Under the pieces are notes generated by a model. The model searched no databases. It saw only the letters and a list, made by a program, of their open reading frames with translations, and was not told the DNA's origin. Below, piece by piece: positions 55,061 to 63,011 of a stretch of DNA of 64,000 bases. The stretch is from assembly GCF_019083805.1 (NCBI RefSeq), contig NZ_JAHRDV010000006.1:62001-126000 (forward strand), written 5' to 3'. The translations under genes and the position numbers were made by a program. The stretch's first letter is position 1, and each line of letters starts with the position of its first letter. Origin of the DNA: Acetobacter estunensis (lineage in GTDB: Bacteria; Pseudomonadota; Alphaproteobacteria; Acetobacterales; Acetobacteraceae).

Positions 55061-56284
55061 ATGAATGTTGTGGTGATCGGCGGCGGTCCGTCTGGTCTGG
55101 CGGCGGCGGAAGTCCTGTCGAACGCAGGGTGCGACGTGACCGTGATCGATCGCATGCCCACCATGGGGCGCAAGCTACTGATGGCGGGCCGCAGCGGTCT
55201 CAATCTGACCAATGTGGAAACGGGTCCGTCTTTGCTCGGACGGTATGGCGCGGCGGCGGAATGGCTTGCGCCAACACTCGATGCATTCTCACCATCCGAT
55301 ATGGTGCGTTGGGCTGAAGGGTTGGGGCAGCGGTGTTTCACAGGCAGTTCCGGTCGGGTGTTTCCGGACGTCATGAAGGCATCCCCACTCTTGCGGGCAT
55401 GGTTGAGGCGTCTGGCGGAGCAGGGCGTGCGGTTTCGTACTGGTTTGCGCTGGACAGGATGGAGTGTGCAGGGCGCGCTTCGGTTTGACGGGCCGACGGG
55501 AGAGGAGTGCGTGACACCGGATGTGACGGTGTTGGCGCTTGGAGGTGGAAGTTGGGCGCGCCTTGGGTCTGACGGACACTGGACACAGGTCCTCTTGGCG
55601 CGGGGTGTGAGTGTGGCGCCTCTGCGTCCGGCCAATTGTGGTTTCCGGGTGGAGTGGTCGTCTGCGTTTCGTGAGCGGTTTGCGGGGGCACCTCTCAAGC
55701 GCGTCACGCTGTCATTCGGTGGCGAAAAGAGCCGGGCGGAGGCCGTCATCACGGAACGCGGGCTGGAGGGCGGCGGCCTGTACGCGCTGGCGGCACCGTT
55801 GCGGGAGGCTATTGAGCGGGATGGAGAGGCCGTTCTGCGGATTGATCTGCGGCCCGACATGGATGTGGCGACAGTGGCGGAACGGCTTTCGCGTGTCCGT
55901 GCGCGTGAGAGTCTGAGCAATCGTCTTCGCAAGGCTTTGCGTCTGCCGCCGGTGGCTGTGGGACTTTTGCGGGAAGATGGAGATGTGCCGTCGGACACAG
56001 GCGCTCTTGCACACCGAATCAAGGCGTTGCCTGTGCGTCTTGTGGGCACCGATACACTGGATCGCGCCATTTCCACGGCTGGCGGTGTGAGACAGGAGGC
56101 GGTCGATCAGCAGTTCATGCTGCGGGCGTTGCCGGGTGTGTTTGTCTGTGGGGAAATGCTGGATTGGGAGGCTCCGACCGGGGGATATCTCCTGCAGACT
56201 GTGATGGCGACAGGACGTGCAGCGGGAAAAGGCGCTCTGGCTTGGGGAAGAGAGAAAAACAGGCGGCCCGAGCCTGTTGCCTGA
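55061..56284 (+). CDS. TIGR03862-like NAD(P)/FAD flavoprotein
   Basis: A 407-residue flavoprotein of the HI0933/TIGR03862 group, whose reaction is unknown. The FAD motif VVVIGGGPSGLAAAEVL starts at residue 4, then MGRKLLMAGRSGLNLTNVE (the family GRKL...GRSGLNLTN signature) and the C-terminal VFVCGEMLDWEAPTGGYLLQTVMATGRAAG. ATG 55061 directly precedes the first strand; the frame is open from 54998. Its end overlaps the longer possible frame of the next gene. Confidence 0.92.
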   Translation: MNVVVIGGGPSGLAAAEVLSNAGCDVTVIDRMPTMGRKLLMAGRSGLNLTNVETGPSLLGRYGAAAEWLAPTLDAFSPSDMVRWAEGLGQRCFTGSSGRVFPDVMKASPLLRAWLRRLAEQGVRFRTGLRWTGWSVQGALRFDGPTGEECVTPDVTVLALGGGSWARLGSDGHWTQVLLARGVSVAPLRPANCGFRVEWSSAFRERFAGAPLKRVTLSFGGEKSRAEAVITERGLEGGGLYALAAPLREAIERDGEAVLRIDLRPDMDVATVAERLSRVRARESLSNRLRKALRLPPVAVGLLREDGDVPSDTGALAHRIKALPVRLVGTDTLDRAISTAGGVRQEAVDQQFMLRALPGVFVCGEMLDWEAPTGGYLLQTVMATGRAAGKGALAWGREKNRRPEPVA

Positions 56285-56312
56285 TCGGGAGTCGGGACTG
56301 TATCTCCCGCCC

Positions 56313-57779
56313 ATGACCAGCAGAATCGAAATGGGAGAGATCGTCGGCGGTGGACCGGCGACCTTGAATCTTGCCGAATTGTTGGCGACGCGCCTGCTGG
56401 TGCAGGGCAATTCTGGTTCAGGCAAGTCCCACCTTCTGCGACGTTTGCTGGAGCAGACCGGCAATATGGTGCAGCAGGCCATCATCGACCCGGAGGGCGA
56501 TTTCGTTAGTCTGGCGGATGCGTTCAGCCATCTGGTGATCGACGCCGCCGAGCATACGGAAGCGGCGCTTCAGGCAGCGGGAGAGCGGATGCGGGTGCAT
56601 CGCGCTTCGGTCGTGCTCAATCTGGAAGGGCTGGACGCAGACCAGCAGATGAAGCGTGCGGCCGCCTTTCTTGGGGGCATGTTCGATGTGCCGCGCGCGC
56701 ACTGGTATCCGGTGCTGGTCGTGGTGGACGAGGCGCAGCTCTTTGCCCCTGCCGCAGCCGGTGAGGTTTCCGATGAAGCGCGACGCGCGTCTCTGGGGGC
56801 CATGACGAATTTGATGTGCCGTGGCCGCAAACGCGGACTGGCGGGGGTGATCGCCACCCAGCGTCTGGCGAAACTGGCCAAGAACGTGGCGGCGGAAGCC
56901 TCTAATTTCCTCATGGGACGCACTTTTCTCGACATCGACATGGCCCGGGCGTCCGATCTTCTGGGCATGGAGCGGCGGCAGGCGGAGGCGTTCCGGGATC
57001 TGGAGCGTGGTACGTTCGTGGCTCTCGGTCCGGCTCTGTATCGTCGCCCCACGACCATTCGCATTGGTGAGGTGACGACGGAAAGCCGCTCGGCCGGGCC
57101 GGTACTGGCGCCGTTCTCGCCACCATCCGAACCGGTGGCGGAATTGATTCTGGCACCGTTGCCCGAGCCGGAGGTCATGGTGCGACCGCGCAGGCCCGTG
57201 GCTCCTCCTGCGCCCGATCTTATCACCCAGCTTGCCACCCATGGGGCGGCTCTGGCGGAATCGGAAGAGGTGGAGGAGTCTGTCGATCCGGCTGAGCGCA
57301 GACGGCAACTGGCCGACGTCCTGCGGCAGGTTCTGGTGGAAGATGATGGCGGATTTCGACCGCCCGCTTCGCTTTATCAGGATTTCCTCGTGCGCTGTCG
57401 GATTGCCGGCCTTGGGCGTGAGGCGATGGATATGCGCGCGTTCCGACGTGCGCTGGCCACGGCCCGCAGCGGGGTCAACACGGAAGACGCCGAATCGCCC
57501 GAATGGCAGGAGGCGGAAGCCATCGCCTCGGAACTGCCGGAAGATACGCAGGGCGTGTTTCTCTATCTCGCCCGCACAGCCCGCGATGGACTGGCCTGTC
57601 CATCGGATGCCGAAATTGCACGGATCTATGGCACGCATTCGACGGGACGGGCGCGGCGTATCCTTGGCTGGCTGGAGGAGCGCAATGCGGTCGTGCTCCG
57701 CATGGACGGCGCCGGGCGTCGCCGCGTGGCCATTATCGGGTTGGGCTGGGAGACGCAGCCGGGCGATCCGGGAGCCTGA
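56313..57779 (+). CDS. HerA/DUF87-like ATPase
   Basis: A 488-residue P-loop ATPase. Walker A is QGNSGSGKSHLLRRLL (about residue 31), Walker B VLVVVDEAQLF (about 145), followed by CRGRKRGLAGVIATQRLAKL and a Sensor/Arg-finger-like LMGRTFLDIDMARA. It resembles HerA/DUF87 DNA-translocase-type ATPases common as single genes in alphaproteobacteria. The C-terminal 120 residues contain a probable winged helix (DAEIARIYGTHSTGRARRILGWLEERN). Usual partner nuclease NurA is not adjacent. ATG 56313 is chosen because the longer frame from 56217 lies inside the flavoprotein gene. Confidence 0.82.
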   Translation: MTSRIEMGEIVGGGPATLNLAELLATRLLVQGNSGSGKSHLLRRLLEQTGNMVQQAIIDPEGDFVSLADAFSHLVIDAAEHTEAALQAAGERMRVHRASVVLNLEGLDADQQMKRAAAFLGGMFDVPRAHWYPVLVVVDEAQLFAPAAAGEVSDEARRASLGAMTNLMCRGRKRGLAGVIATQRLAKLAKNVAAEASNFLMGRTFLDIDMARASDLLGMERRQAEAFRDLERGTFVALGPALYRRPTTIRIGEVTTESRSAGPVLAPFSPPSEPVAELILAPLPEPEVMVRPRRPVAPPAPDLITQLATHGAALAESEEVEESVDPAERRRQLADVLRQVLVEDDGGFRPPASLYQDFLVRCRIAGLGREAMDMRAFRRALATARSGVNTEDAESPEWQEAEAIASELPEDTQGVFLYLARTARDGLACPSDAEIARIYGTHSTGRARRILGWLEERNAVVLRMDGAGRRRVAIIGLGWETQPGDPGA

Positions 57780-57901
57780 TTTCGAACAAAGCGGCATGGG
57801 TTGGGTCTCGCGGGTTGATCGAGGTCATGAACCCATGCGAGAAAAATGACCGAACCGGTCGGTCAGTGAGCGCAGGACCGGGTGAAGGCAGCGGAGAAGG
57901 C

Positions 57902-59080
57902 ATGGCCGACGAACAGGATACGCAGGCGGGTGGCAGTGACGCCGGCAAGGGCGATACGGACACGCAGAAGAAAAAGCGCAATCCGCTAGTGCGGATCATC
58001 CTCATCGTTGGGCTGCTGCTCGTGGTGGTGGGAGCAGGCATCTACTGGTTTCTGCACCGCTTTGAGGTCGAGACGGACGACGCTTTCACGCAGGGACGCG
58101 CTGTGACCATCGCGCCGCATGTCGGTGGTTATGTGACGGAACTACTGGTGGACGACAATCAGTTCGTCCATGCGGGTCAGCTTCTGGCGCGTATCGATCC
58201 GCGCGACTGGACGGCGGAGCGTGATCGCGCCCGCGCCGCAGTAGAGGAGGCCGAAGCCACGATGGCGGCGCACCAGATGCTGCTGGCCGTGGCCGAGAAG
58301 AACTTCCCCGGTCGTCTGGAAGCGGCTCAGGCCGACCTTCTCGTAGCGAAGGCGCAGGAGTTCCGCGCCCGCACGGACTATAACCGCCAGCATTCGGTCA
58401 TGCGGGCGGCGACGTCCCAGCAGGACATCGATTATTCCAAGGCCGGTCTGGATGAAGCGCGCGCCCGTGTCGCGCAGGCACAGGCGCAGGTGATGATCGC
58501 CATGCCGGTCAAACCCAACATCGCCAATGCGCAAGCGGCGGTGCAGGGCGATGCCGCAACGCTGGCGAGCGCCAAGGCGGCTCTTGTGCGCGCGGAACTG
58601 AATCTGGAATGGACCGAGATTCGTGCGCCGCAGGATGGCTGGATTTCACAGCGTAATGTCGAACGCGGTCGCTACGTCACCACCGGACAGTCCCTGTTCT
58701 CCATCGTGACGCCGGAAGTGTGGGTGATCGCGAACTACAAGGAGACGCAGATCACCAACATGCGGCCGGGCCAAAAGGTGGACATCAGTGTGGATGCCTA
58801 TCCCTCGCATGAACTGCATGGACACATCGATTCGTTGCAGAAAGGTACAGGGGCGACGTTCAGCGCTTTCCCGCCTGAAAACGCCACGGGCAATTACGTG
58901 AAGATCGTCCAGCGCGTGCCGGTCAAGATCCGCATCGACAGCGGTCTCGACCCCGAGGTGCCGCTGGCGCTTGGGCTGTCGGTGGTGCCGGTGGTGCATA
59001 CGGACACGGCGGCCACCAAAGGGCCGGACGGTCGTATCGTGGATCGCGCGCCGGGTGAAGAAACGGTGTCGCGTCCATGA
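57902..59080 (+). CDS. EmrA-like HlyD-family efflux adaptor
   Basis: A 392-residue membrane fusion protein. A charged N-terminus (residues 1-30) precedes one helix (about 36-56), then FEVETDDAFTQGRAVTIAPHVGGYV, the lipoyl halves VTELLVDDNQFVHAGQLLARIDP and APQDGWISQRNVERGRYVTTGQ, a long alpha-hairpin (about 115-235) and a beta-barrel with WVIANYKETQITNMRPG. This is EmrA-type. An AGAAGG site precedes ATG 57902. It overlaps emrB by 4 bp (ATGA). Confidence 0.93.
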   Translation: MADEQDTQAGGSDAGKGDTDTQKKKRNPLVRIILIVGLLLVVVGAGIYWFLHRFEVETDDAFTQGRAVTIAPHVGGYVTELLVDDNQFVHAGQLLARIDPRDWTAERDRARAAVEEAEATMAAHQMLLAVAEKNFPGRLEAAQADLLVAKAQEFRARTDYNRQHSVMRAATSQQDIDYSKAGLDEARARVAQAQAQVMIAMPVKPNIANAQAAVQGDAATLASAKAALVRAELNLEWTEIRAPQDGWISQRNVERGRYVTTGQSLFSIVTPEVWVIANYKETQITNMRPGQKVDISVDAYPSHELHGHIDSLQKGTGATFSAFPPENATGNYVKIVQRVPVKIRIDSGLDPEVPLALGLSVVPVVHTDTAATKGPDGRIVDRAPGEETVSRP

Positions 59081-60663
59081 GCGCGGCGGCCGGCGACGCC
59101 ACGCAACACCACGAAAGCTGGAAGCCACGCCATAATCCGTGGCTCATCGCCTTCGTGGTGACGATGGCGGCCTTCATGGAGATTCTCGACACGACCATCG
59201 TGAATGTGTCGCTTCCCCATATCGCCGGCAGTCTTTCGAGCACCTATGACGACGCGACATGGACGCTCACGTCCTATCTCGTGGCCAATGGAATCGTGCT
59301 GACCATTTCGGGCTGGCTGGGCAAACTGTTCGGGCGCAAGCTCTATTTCATGGTGTGCATCGCGATGTTCACCGTGACGTCTTTTTTGTGCGGCATCTCC
59401 ACCAGTCTGGGCGAACTGATCCTTTTCCGGCTGTTGCAGGGTTTCTTCGGTGGCGGCCTTCAGCCGAACCAGCAGTCCATCATTCTCGACGTCTTTCCGC
59501 CCGAGAAGCGGGCGGCGGCCTTCGGTCTGACGGCCATTGCCGCCGTGGTGGGGCCGGTGCTCGGCCCGACGCTCGGCGGGTGGATCACTGACAATTACTC
59601 GTGGCGTTGGATTTTTTTCATCAACGTGCCGTTCGGCATTCTCACCACACTGGCCGTGGGCTTTCTGGTGGACGATCCGCCATGGGCCAAGCGGCGCAGG
59701 GAGCCGATCGATGTAATCGGCATCAGCCTCATCACACTGGGTTTCGGCTGTCTGGAAGTCATGGTGGATCGTGGCGAGGACGATGACTGGTTCGGCTCCA
59801 CCTTCATCTGCGTGATGGGCGTACTGGCGGCGATCGGAATCATCGGGGCGGTTTTCTGGCTCATCAAGGCCAAATCGCCAGCCGTGGATCTGCGGGTTTT
59901 CAAGGATCGCAATTTTGCTGTGGCCACATTCCTGATGGGGGCCATGGGCGCGCTGCTGTATTCCTCCGCCATCATCGTCCCGCAGTTCGCGCAGCAGGTC
60001 ATCGGTTATACCGCAACATTGTCCGGTCTGGTGCTCTCACCGGGAGGTATCGCGGTCATTTTCCTGATTCCCATTGTGGGGCGGATGATGACGTTCATGA
60101 GCATTCGCTCCGTGATCGCGCTGGGGTTCGGACTGATGGGGATCGCCCTGTTCTGGTCGGCGCATCTGGTGCCGACGCTGGATTTCCGTCACCTTGTTTT
60201 CTTCCGCATGAGCCAGACGGCGTGCCTTGCGTTCCTGTTCGTGCCGCTCTCGACCATTGCCTATGCTACCCTGCCGCGTGAGATGAATGCGGATGGTTCG
60301 GCGCTGTTTGCCATGGTGCGCAACTTTTTCGGTTCCCTGAGCATTTCCGGGGCGACGGCGCTTATCATCGAGCGGCGTCAGGCGCATCAGTCGGACATGG
60401 TGCAGTGGATGACGCCGTATCATCAGCCCTACAACGATTACCTCGCACAGGGACGTCAGGCTGCTGTGGACCATGGGCTGGGACCGGCCACCGATGCGGT
60501 GGCCCAGCATCGGCTGTTTCTGGATTTCTCGCAGCAGGTGGCAATGCTGGCCTATAACGAAGCCTTCATGATCTTTGGTATTGCGGCTTTCTGTGTCGTA
60601 CCGTTCTGCTTCCTGCTTTCGCCCATTCGTAGCGGAGGCGGGCCTGCCAAGGGCGCACATTGA
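59077..60663 (+). CDS. EmrB-like DHA2-family MFS drug exporter
   Basis: A 528-residue permease with about 14 membrane helices. DHA2 signatures are FMEILDTTIVNVSLPHIAGSL in helix 1, the motif LFGRKLYF, GGGLQPNQQSIILDVFPPEKRAAAFGLTAIAAVVGPVLGPTLGGWI (motif C region) and PFGILT. Together with the EmrA-like adaptor it exports hydrophobic compounds across both membranes. No regulator is adjacent. Confidence 0.95.
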   Translation: MSAAAGDATQHHESWKPRHNPWLIAFVVTMAAFMEILDTTIVNVSLPHIAGSLSSTYDDATWTLTSYLVANGIVLTISGWLGKLFGRKLYFMVCIAMFTVTSFLCGISTSLGELILFRLLQGFFGGGLQPNQQSIILDVFPPEKRAAAFGLTAIAAVVGPVLGPTLGGWITDNYSWRWIFFINVPFGILTTLAVGFLVDDPPWAKRRREPIDVIGISLITLGFGCLEVMVDRGEDDDWFGSTFICVMGVLAAIGIIGAVFWLIKAKSPAVDLRVFKDRNFAVATFLMGAMGALLYSSAIIVPQFAQQVIGYTATLSGLVLSPGGIAVIFLIPIVGRMMTFMSIRSVIALGFGLMGIALFWSAHLVPTLDFRHLVFFRMSQTACLAFLFVPLSTIAYATLPREMNADGSALFAMVRNFFGSLSISGATALIIERRQAHQSDMVQWMTPYHQPYNDYLAQGRQAAVDHGLGPATDAVAQHRLFLDFSQQVAMLAYNEAFMIFGIAAFCVVPFCFLLSPIRSGGGPAKGAH

Positions 60664-60680
60664 GCGCGGGAGAAGACGAC

Positions 60681-61427
60681 ATGACGGTATCCGGACCAAC
60701 GCCTTCCATCGGGAATGACACCTCTCCGGCGCTGCCGTTTTTCAGCACAGGGCCGACAGGGCACCGCAAGCGGATGCGCGAGCGTGTCGTGGCAAAAGGT
60801 GCGGGAGGACTGGCGGATTACGAGTTGCTGGAAATGCTGCTCTATTTCGGTTTTCCACGTGGAGACACAAAGCCGCGGGCCAAGGCGCTGATCAACCGGT
60901 TCACGACATTCGCCGGTGTGCTGGAGGCTTCGGATTCGGCATTGCGTGAAGAGGGACTGGAGACGGACGCTCTCGCGGCCTTGCGGCTGGTGACGCATGC
61001 GGCGCGCCGGATGGGGGAAGCGGACCGGCTGGAGCGCCCTTCTCTGGGAAACTGGGAAGAGCTTCTGGCTTATTTCGATACGGCGCTGGCTGGTGCCGTG
61101 CCCGGGCAGTTGCGGGCGCTGTTTCTCGACAATCGCAACCGTCTTTTGGGTGATGAGGCGATTGAGAGCGTGTCGGAGGTGCGCGATGCCGTGGCCGAGA
61201 CGCGGCTGATTTTTACCCGTGCTTTGGAATTGCACGCCACGGCATTGATCCTGATCCGGCCCTGCCCGGACGGACAAAAGCCGGAAGCTGTGATCCATGG
61301 GGATGAGGCTCTGGCGAACGAATTGCAGCGAGCGGGGAAGCTTCTGGCCATCACCGTGCATGACGTGTTCGCTCTGCGTGGTGGCCAGTGGGCCAGTCTG
61401 AAACAGATGGGACGGCTGAAGGGGTAG
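60681..61427 (+). CDS. RadC-like protein with degenerate JAMM site
   Basis: A 248-residue RadC/UPF0758-type protein. The N-terminal helical part is present (ADYELLEMLLYFGFPRGDTKPRAKALI), as are the domain strands RALFLDNRNRLLGDE and IFTRALELHATALILI. The metal-binding motif HNHPSG...SxxD that should follow is replaced by RPCPDGQKPEAVIHGDE, so the zinc-binding His/Asp residues are missing. ATG 60681 has GGGAGAAG 8 bases upstream; TTG 60660 overlaps emrB. It is likely a non-catalytic family member. Confidence 0.82.
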   Translation: MTVSGPTPSIGNDTSPALPFFSTGPTGHRKRMRERVVAKGAGGLADYELLEMLLYFGFPRGDTKPRAKALINRFTTFAGVLEASDSALREEGLETDALAALRLVTHAARRMGEADRLERPSLGNWEELLAYFDTALAGAVPGQLRALFLDNRNRLLGDEAIESVSEVRDAVAETRLIFTRALELHATALILIRPCPDGQKPEAVIHGDEALANELQRAGKLLAITVHDVFALRGGQWASLKQMGRLKG

Positions 61428-61434
61428 GGAGAGT

Positions 61435-62043
61435 TTACCGCCAGATCCAGCGCCGCCGCGCCGGGTTGCGATGCTCCCACCCCAGACGTTCAAGTTCCGG
61501 CGTATCGGAAGGCTGTTTGGGATAACCCACGCAGAGATAGGCGATAAATTGCCAGTCCGGATCGACGCACAGGGTGCGCCGCACGTCCGTCGGGTCCAGA
61601 ATGGACACCCAGCCCACGCCGATGCCACGTTCGGCTGCGGCCAGCCAGAAGGTGTGGACCGCCATGACAGCGGACCATGTCGTGGTCTCGGGCATGGTGG
61701 CGCGCCCCAGACCACGCCCCTGAGATGGGTCGGTTTCACAGAAAACAGCGATATGGTGTGGCGCTTCGTCCAGTCCCGCCAGTTTGAGAGTGGCGTAATG
61801 CCGCGCGTCCTCGCCTTCTCGACCGGCAAGATCCTGTGCATTGCTGGTGAGGAAATTGGCGCGGATGGCATTGCGGCGCGCCGGGGTGTCCACACGCACA
61901 AAACGCCACGGTTCACTCAGACCCACGGAAGGCGCGCGGTTGGCGGTTTCCAGAAGACGGTCCAGTTCCCACGCCGCGACGGGATCGGGGCGGAAATGCC
62001 GTACGTCCCGTCGCCATGCGAACAGACGCTCGGCCGGGGTCAT
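61435..62043 (-). CDS. bluB: 5,6-dimethylbenzimidazole synthase BluB
   Basis: A 202-residue nitroreductase-like enzyme that fragments reduced FMN with oxygen to make 5,6-dimethylbenzimidazole, the lower ligand of vitamin B12. Signs are RRDVRHFRPDPV, TANRAPSVGLSEPWRFVRV, LTSNAQDLAGREGEDARHYATLKLAG and YLCVGYPKQPSDTPELERLGWEHR. ATG 62043 is preferred; TTG 62055 overlaps the stop of the glycosyltransferase gene. It is the last of three minus-strand coupled genes. No cobalamin riboswitch is visible. Confidence 0.92.
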   Translation of the reverse strand: MTPAERLFAWRRDVRHFRPDPVAAWELDRLLETANRAPSVGLSEPWRFVRVDTPARRNAIRANFLTSNAQDLAGREGEDARHYATLKLAGLDEAPHHIAVFCETDPSQGRGLGRATMPETTTWSAVMAVHTFWLAAAERGIGVGWVSILDPTDVRRTLCVDPDWQFIAYLCVGYPKQPSDTPELERLGWEHRNPARRRWIWR

Positions 62044-62051
62044 GGTGCTGC

Positions 62052-63011
62052 TCAATGGCGTGCCAGCCTGCGCTTTACGGCACGGCTAACCTGACTGGCC
62101 ACTTGCGGCAGAAAGGAGGGGCGCTTGAGCGCGCGACGTCCCAGCCCGATGACGTCGCCCTTGCGCACGGCGACTGAGAAGAAATGCGCGTCATCCAGCC
62201 GCATCAGCCCTTCGGCCCGGTGTTGCAGAAGCCGCACGAGTTCGGGTTGGCTGGCGATTTTGGGTTGTTGAGCCAGTTCAAGAGCGGAACGTGCCAGAGC
62301 GCCATAGGCAATGGAGGTGCGTGAGAGGGCGGACAGGCGACCGCTCACCGCGCCTGAGCGTTGGGTGTAGAGGTAGAGCGCTTCGTCGAGCAGCACGAAC
62401 ATGGCGCCTGCCAGCAGCAGGCTGACAACGAGAGCGAAGTCTTCGCCGTGACGCATGTCGGCGCGGTAGCGCAGGCCGGTCTTTTCCAGAAACGCGCGAC
62501 GGAAGCAGGGTTTGAGCAATCCCCAATCCATACCGCTGCCATCCACCTGATTATGGCGCAGGAAGTCATCCAGCGTCACGACATGCCCGGAAAGCCCTGC
62601 GGTTGCATTGGCGCGTCCGCTGACGCAGTTGGCATCGGCATCGAAATACAGAAGATCATCGGCCAGCATGTCGATGTCGCCGCGTCGGCTGGCGATGGCG
62701 CCCAGCTTTTCCAGCCGCGTGGGGGCAAAGGCGTCATCGGCGTCGAGAATGGCGATCCACTCGCCCGTGGCGTTGGCGATCCCAAGATTGCGTGCCGCCG
62801 ATGGGCCGCCGTTTTGGGGTGTCTGGAGCAGTCTGATACGGGGATCTTCGGCTGCGAGGCGTTTCACAACTTCGCGCGTGTTATCCGTGGAGCAGTCATC
62901 CACCATCAGGATTTCGAGGGGCGGCTGTGTCTGGGTCTGCACGGAGCGCACGGCGCGTTCCAGAAAAGCCTCGGCATTATAGACGGGGATGATGACGGAG
63001 AAGGTGCTCAT
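62052..63011 (-). CDS. GT2-family glycosyltransferase
   Basis: A 319-residue GT-A enzyme with FSVIIPVYNAEAFLERAVRSV, DDCSTDNT and metal motif AILDADDAF. The C-terminal third is helical and basic. It starts in the stop of the upstream GT4 gene (ATGA) and ends just before bluB. Probably part of a surface polysaccharide locus extending right of the window. The sugar and acceptor are unknown. Confidence 0.92.
   Translation of the reverse strand: MSTFSVIIPVYNAEAFLERAVRSVQTQTQPPLEILMVDDCSTDNTREVVKRLAAEDPRIRLLQTPQNGGPSAARNLGIANATGEWIAILDADDAFAPTRLEKLGAIASRRGDIDMLADDLLYFDADANCVSGRANATAGLSGHVVTLDDFLRHNQVDGSGMDWGLLKPCFRRAFLEKTGLRYRADMRHGEDFALVVSLLLAGAMFVLLDEALYLYTQRSGAVSGRLSALSRTSIAYGALARSALELAQQPKIASQPELVRLLQHRAEGLMRLDDAHFFSVAVRKGDVIGLGRRALKRPSFLPQVASQVSRAVKRRLARH

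Noticed and set aside
56418-57797. 459-codon open frame on the minus strand
   Set aside because: Antisense to the HerA-like ATPase, which has intact Walker motifs.
62044-62110. Possible cobalamin riboswitch before bluB
   Set aside because: The region upstream of bluB is coding sequence of the glycosyltransferase gene and shows no B12-box pattern.
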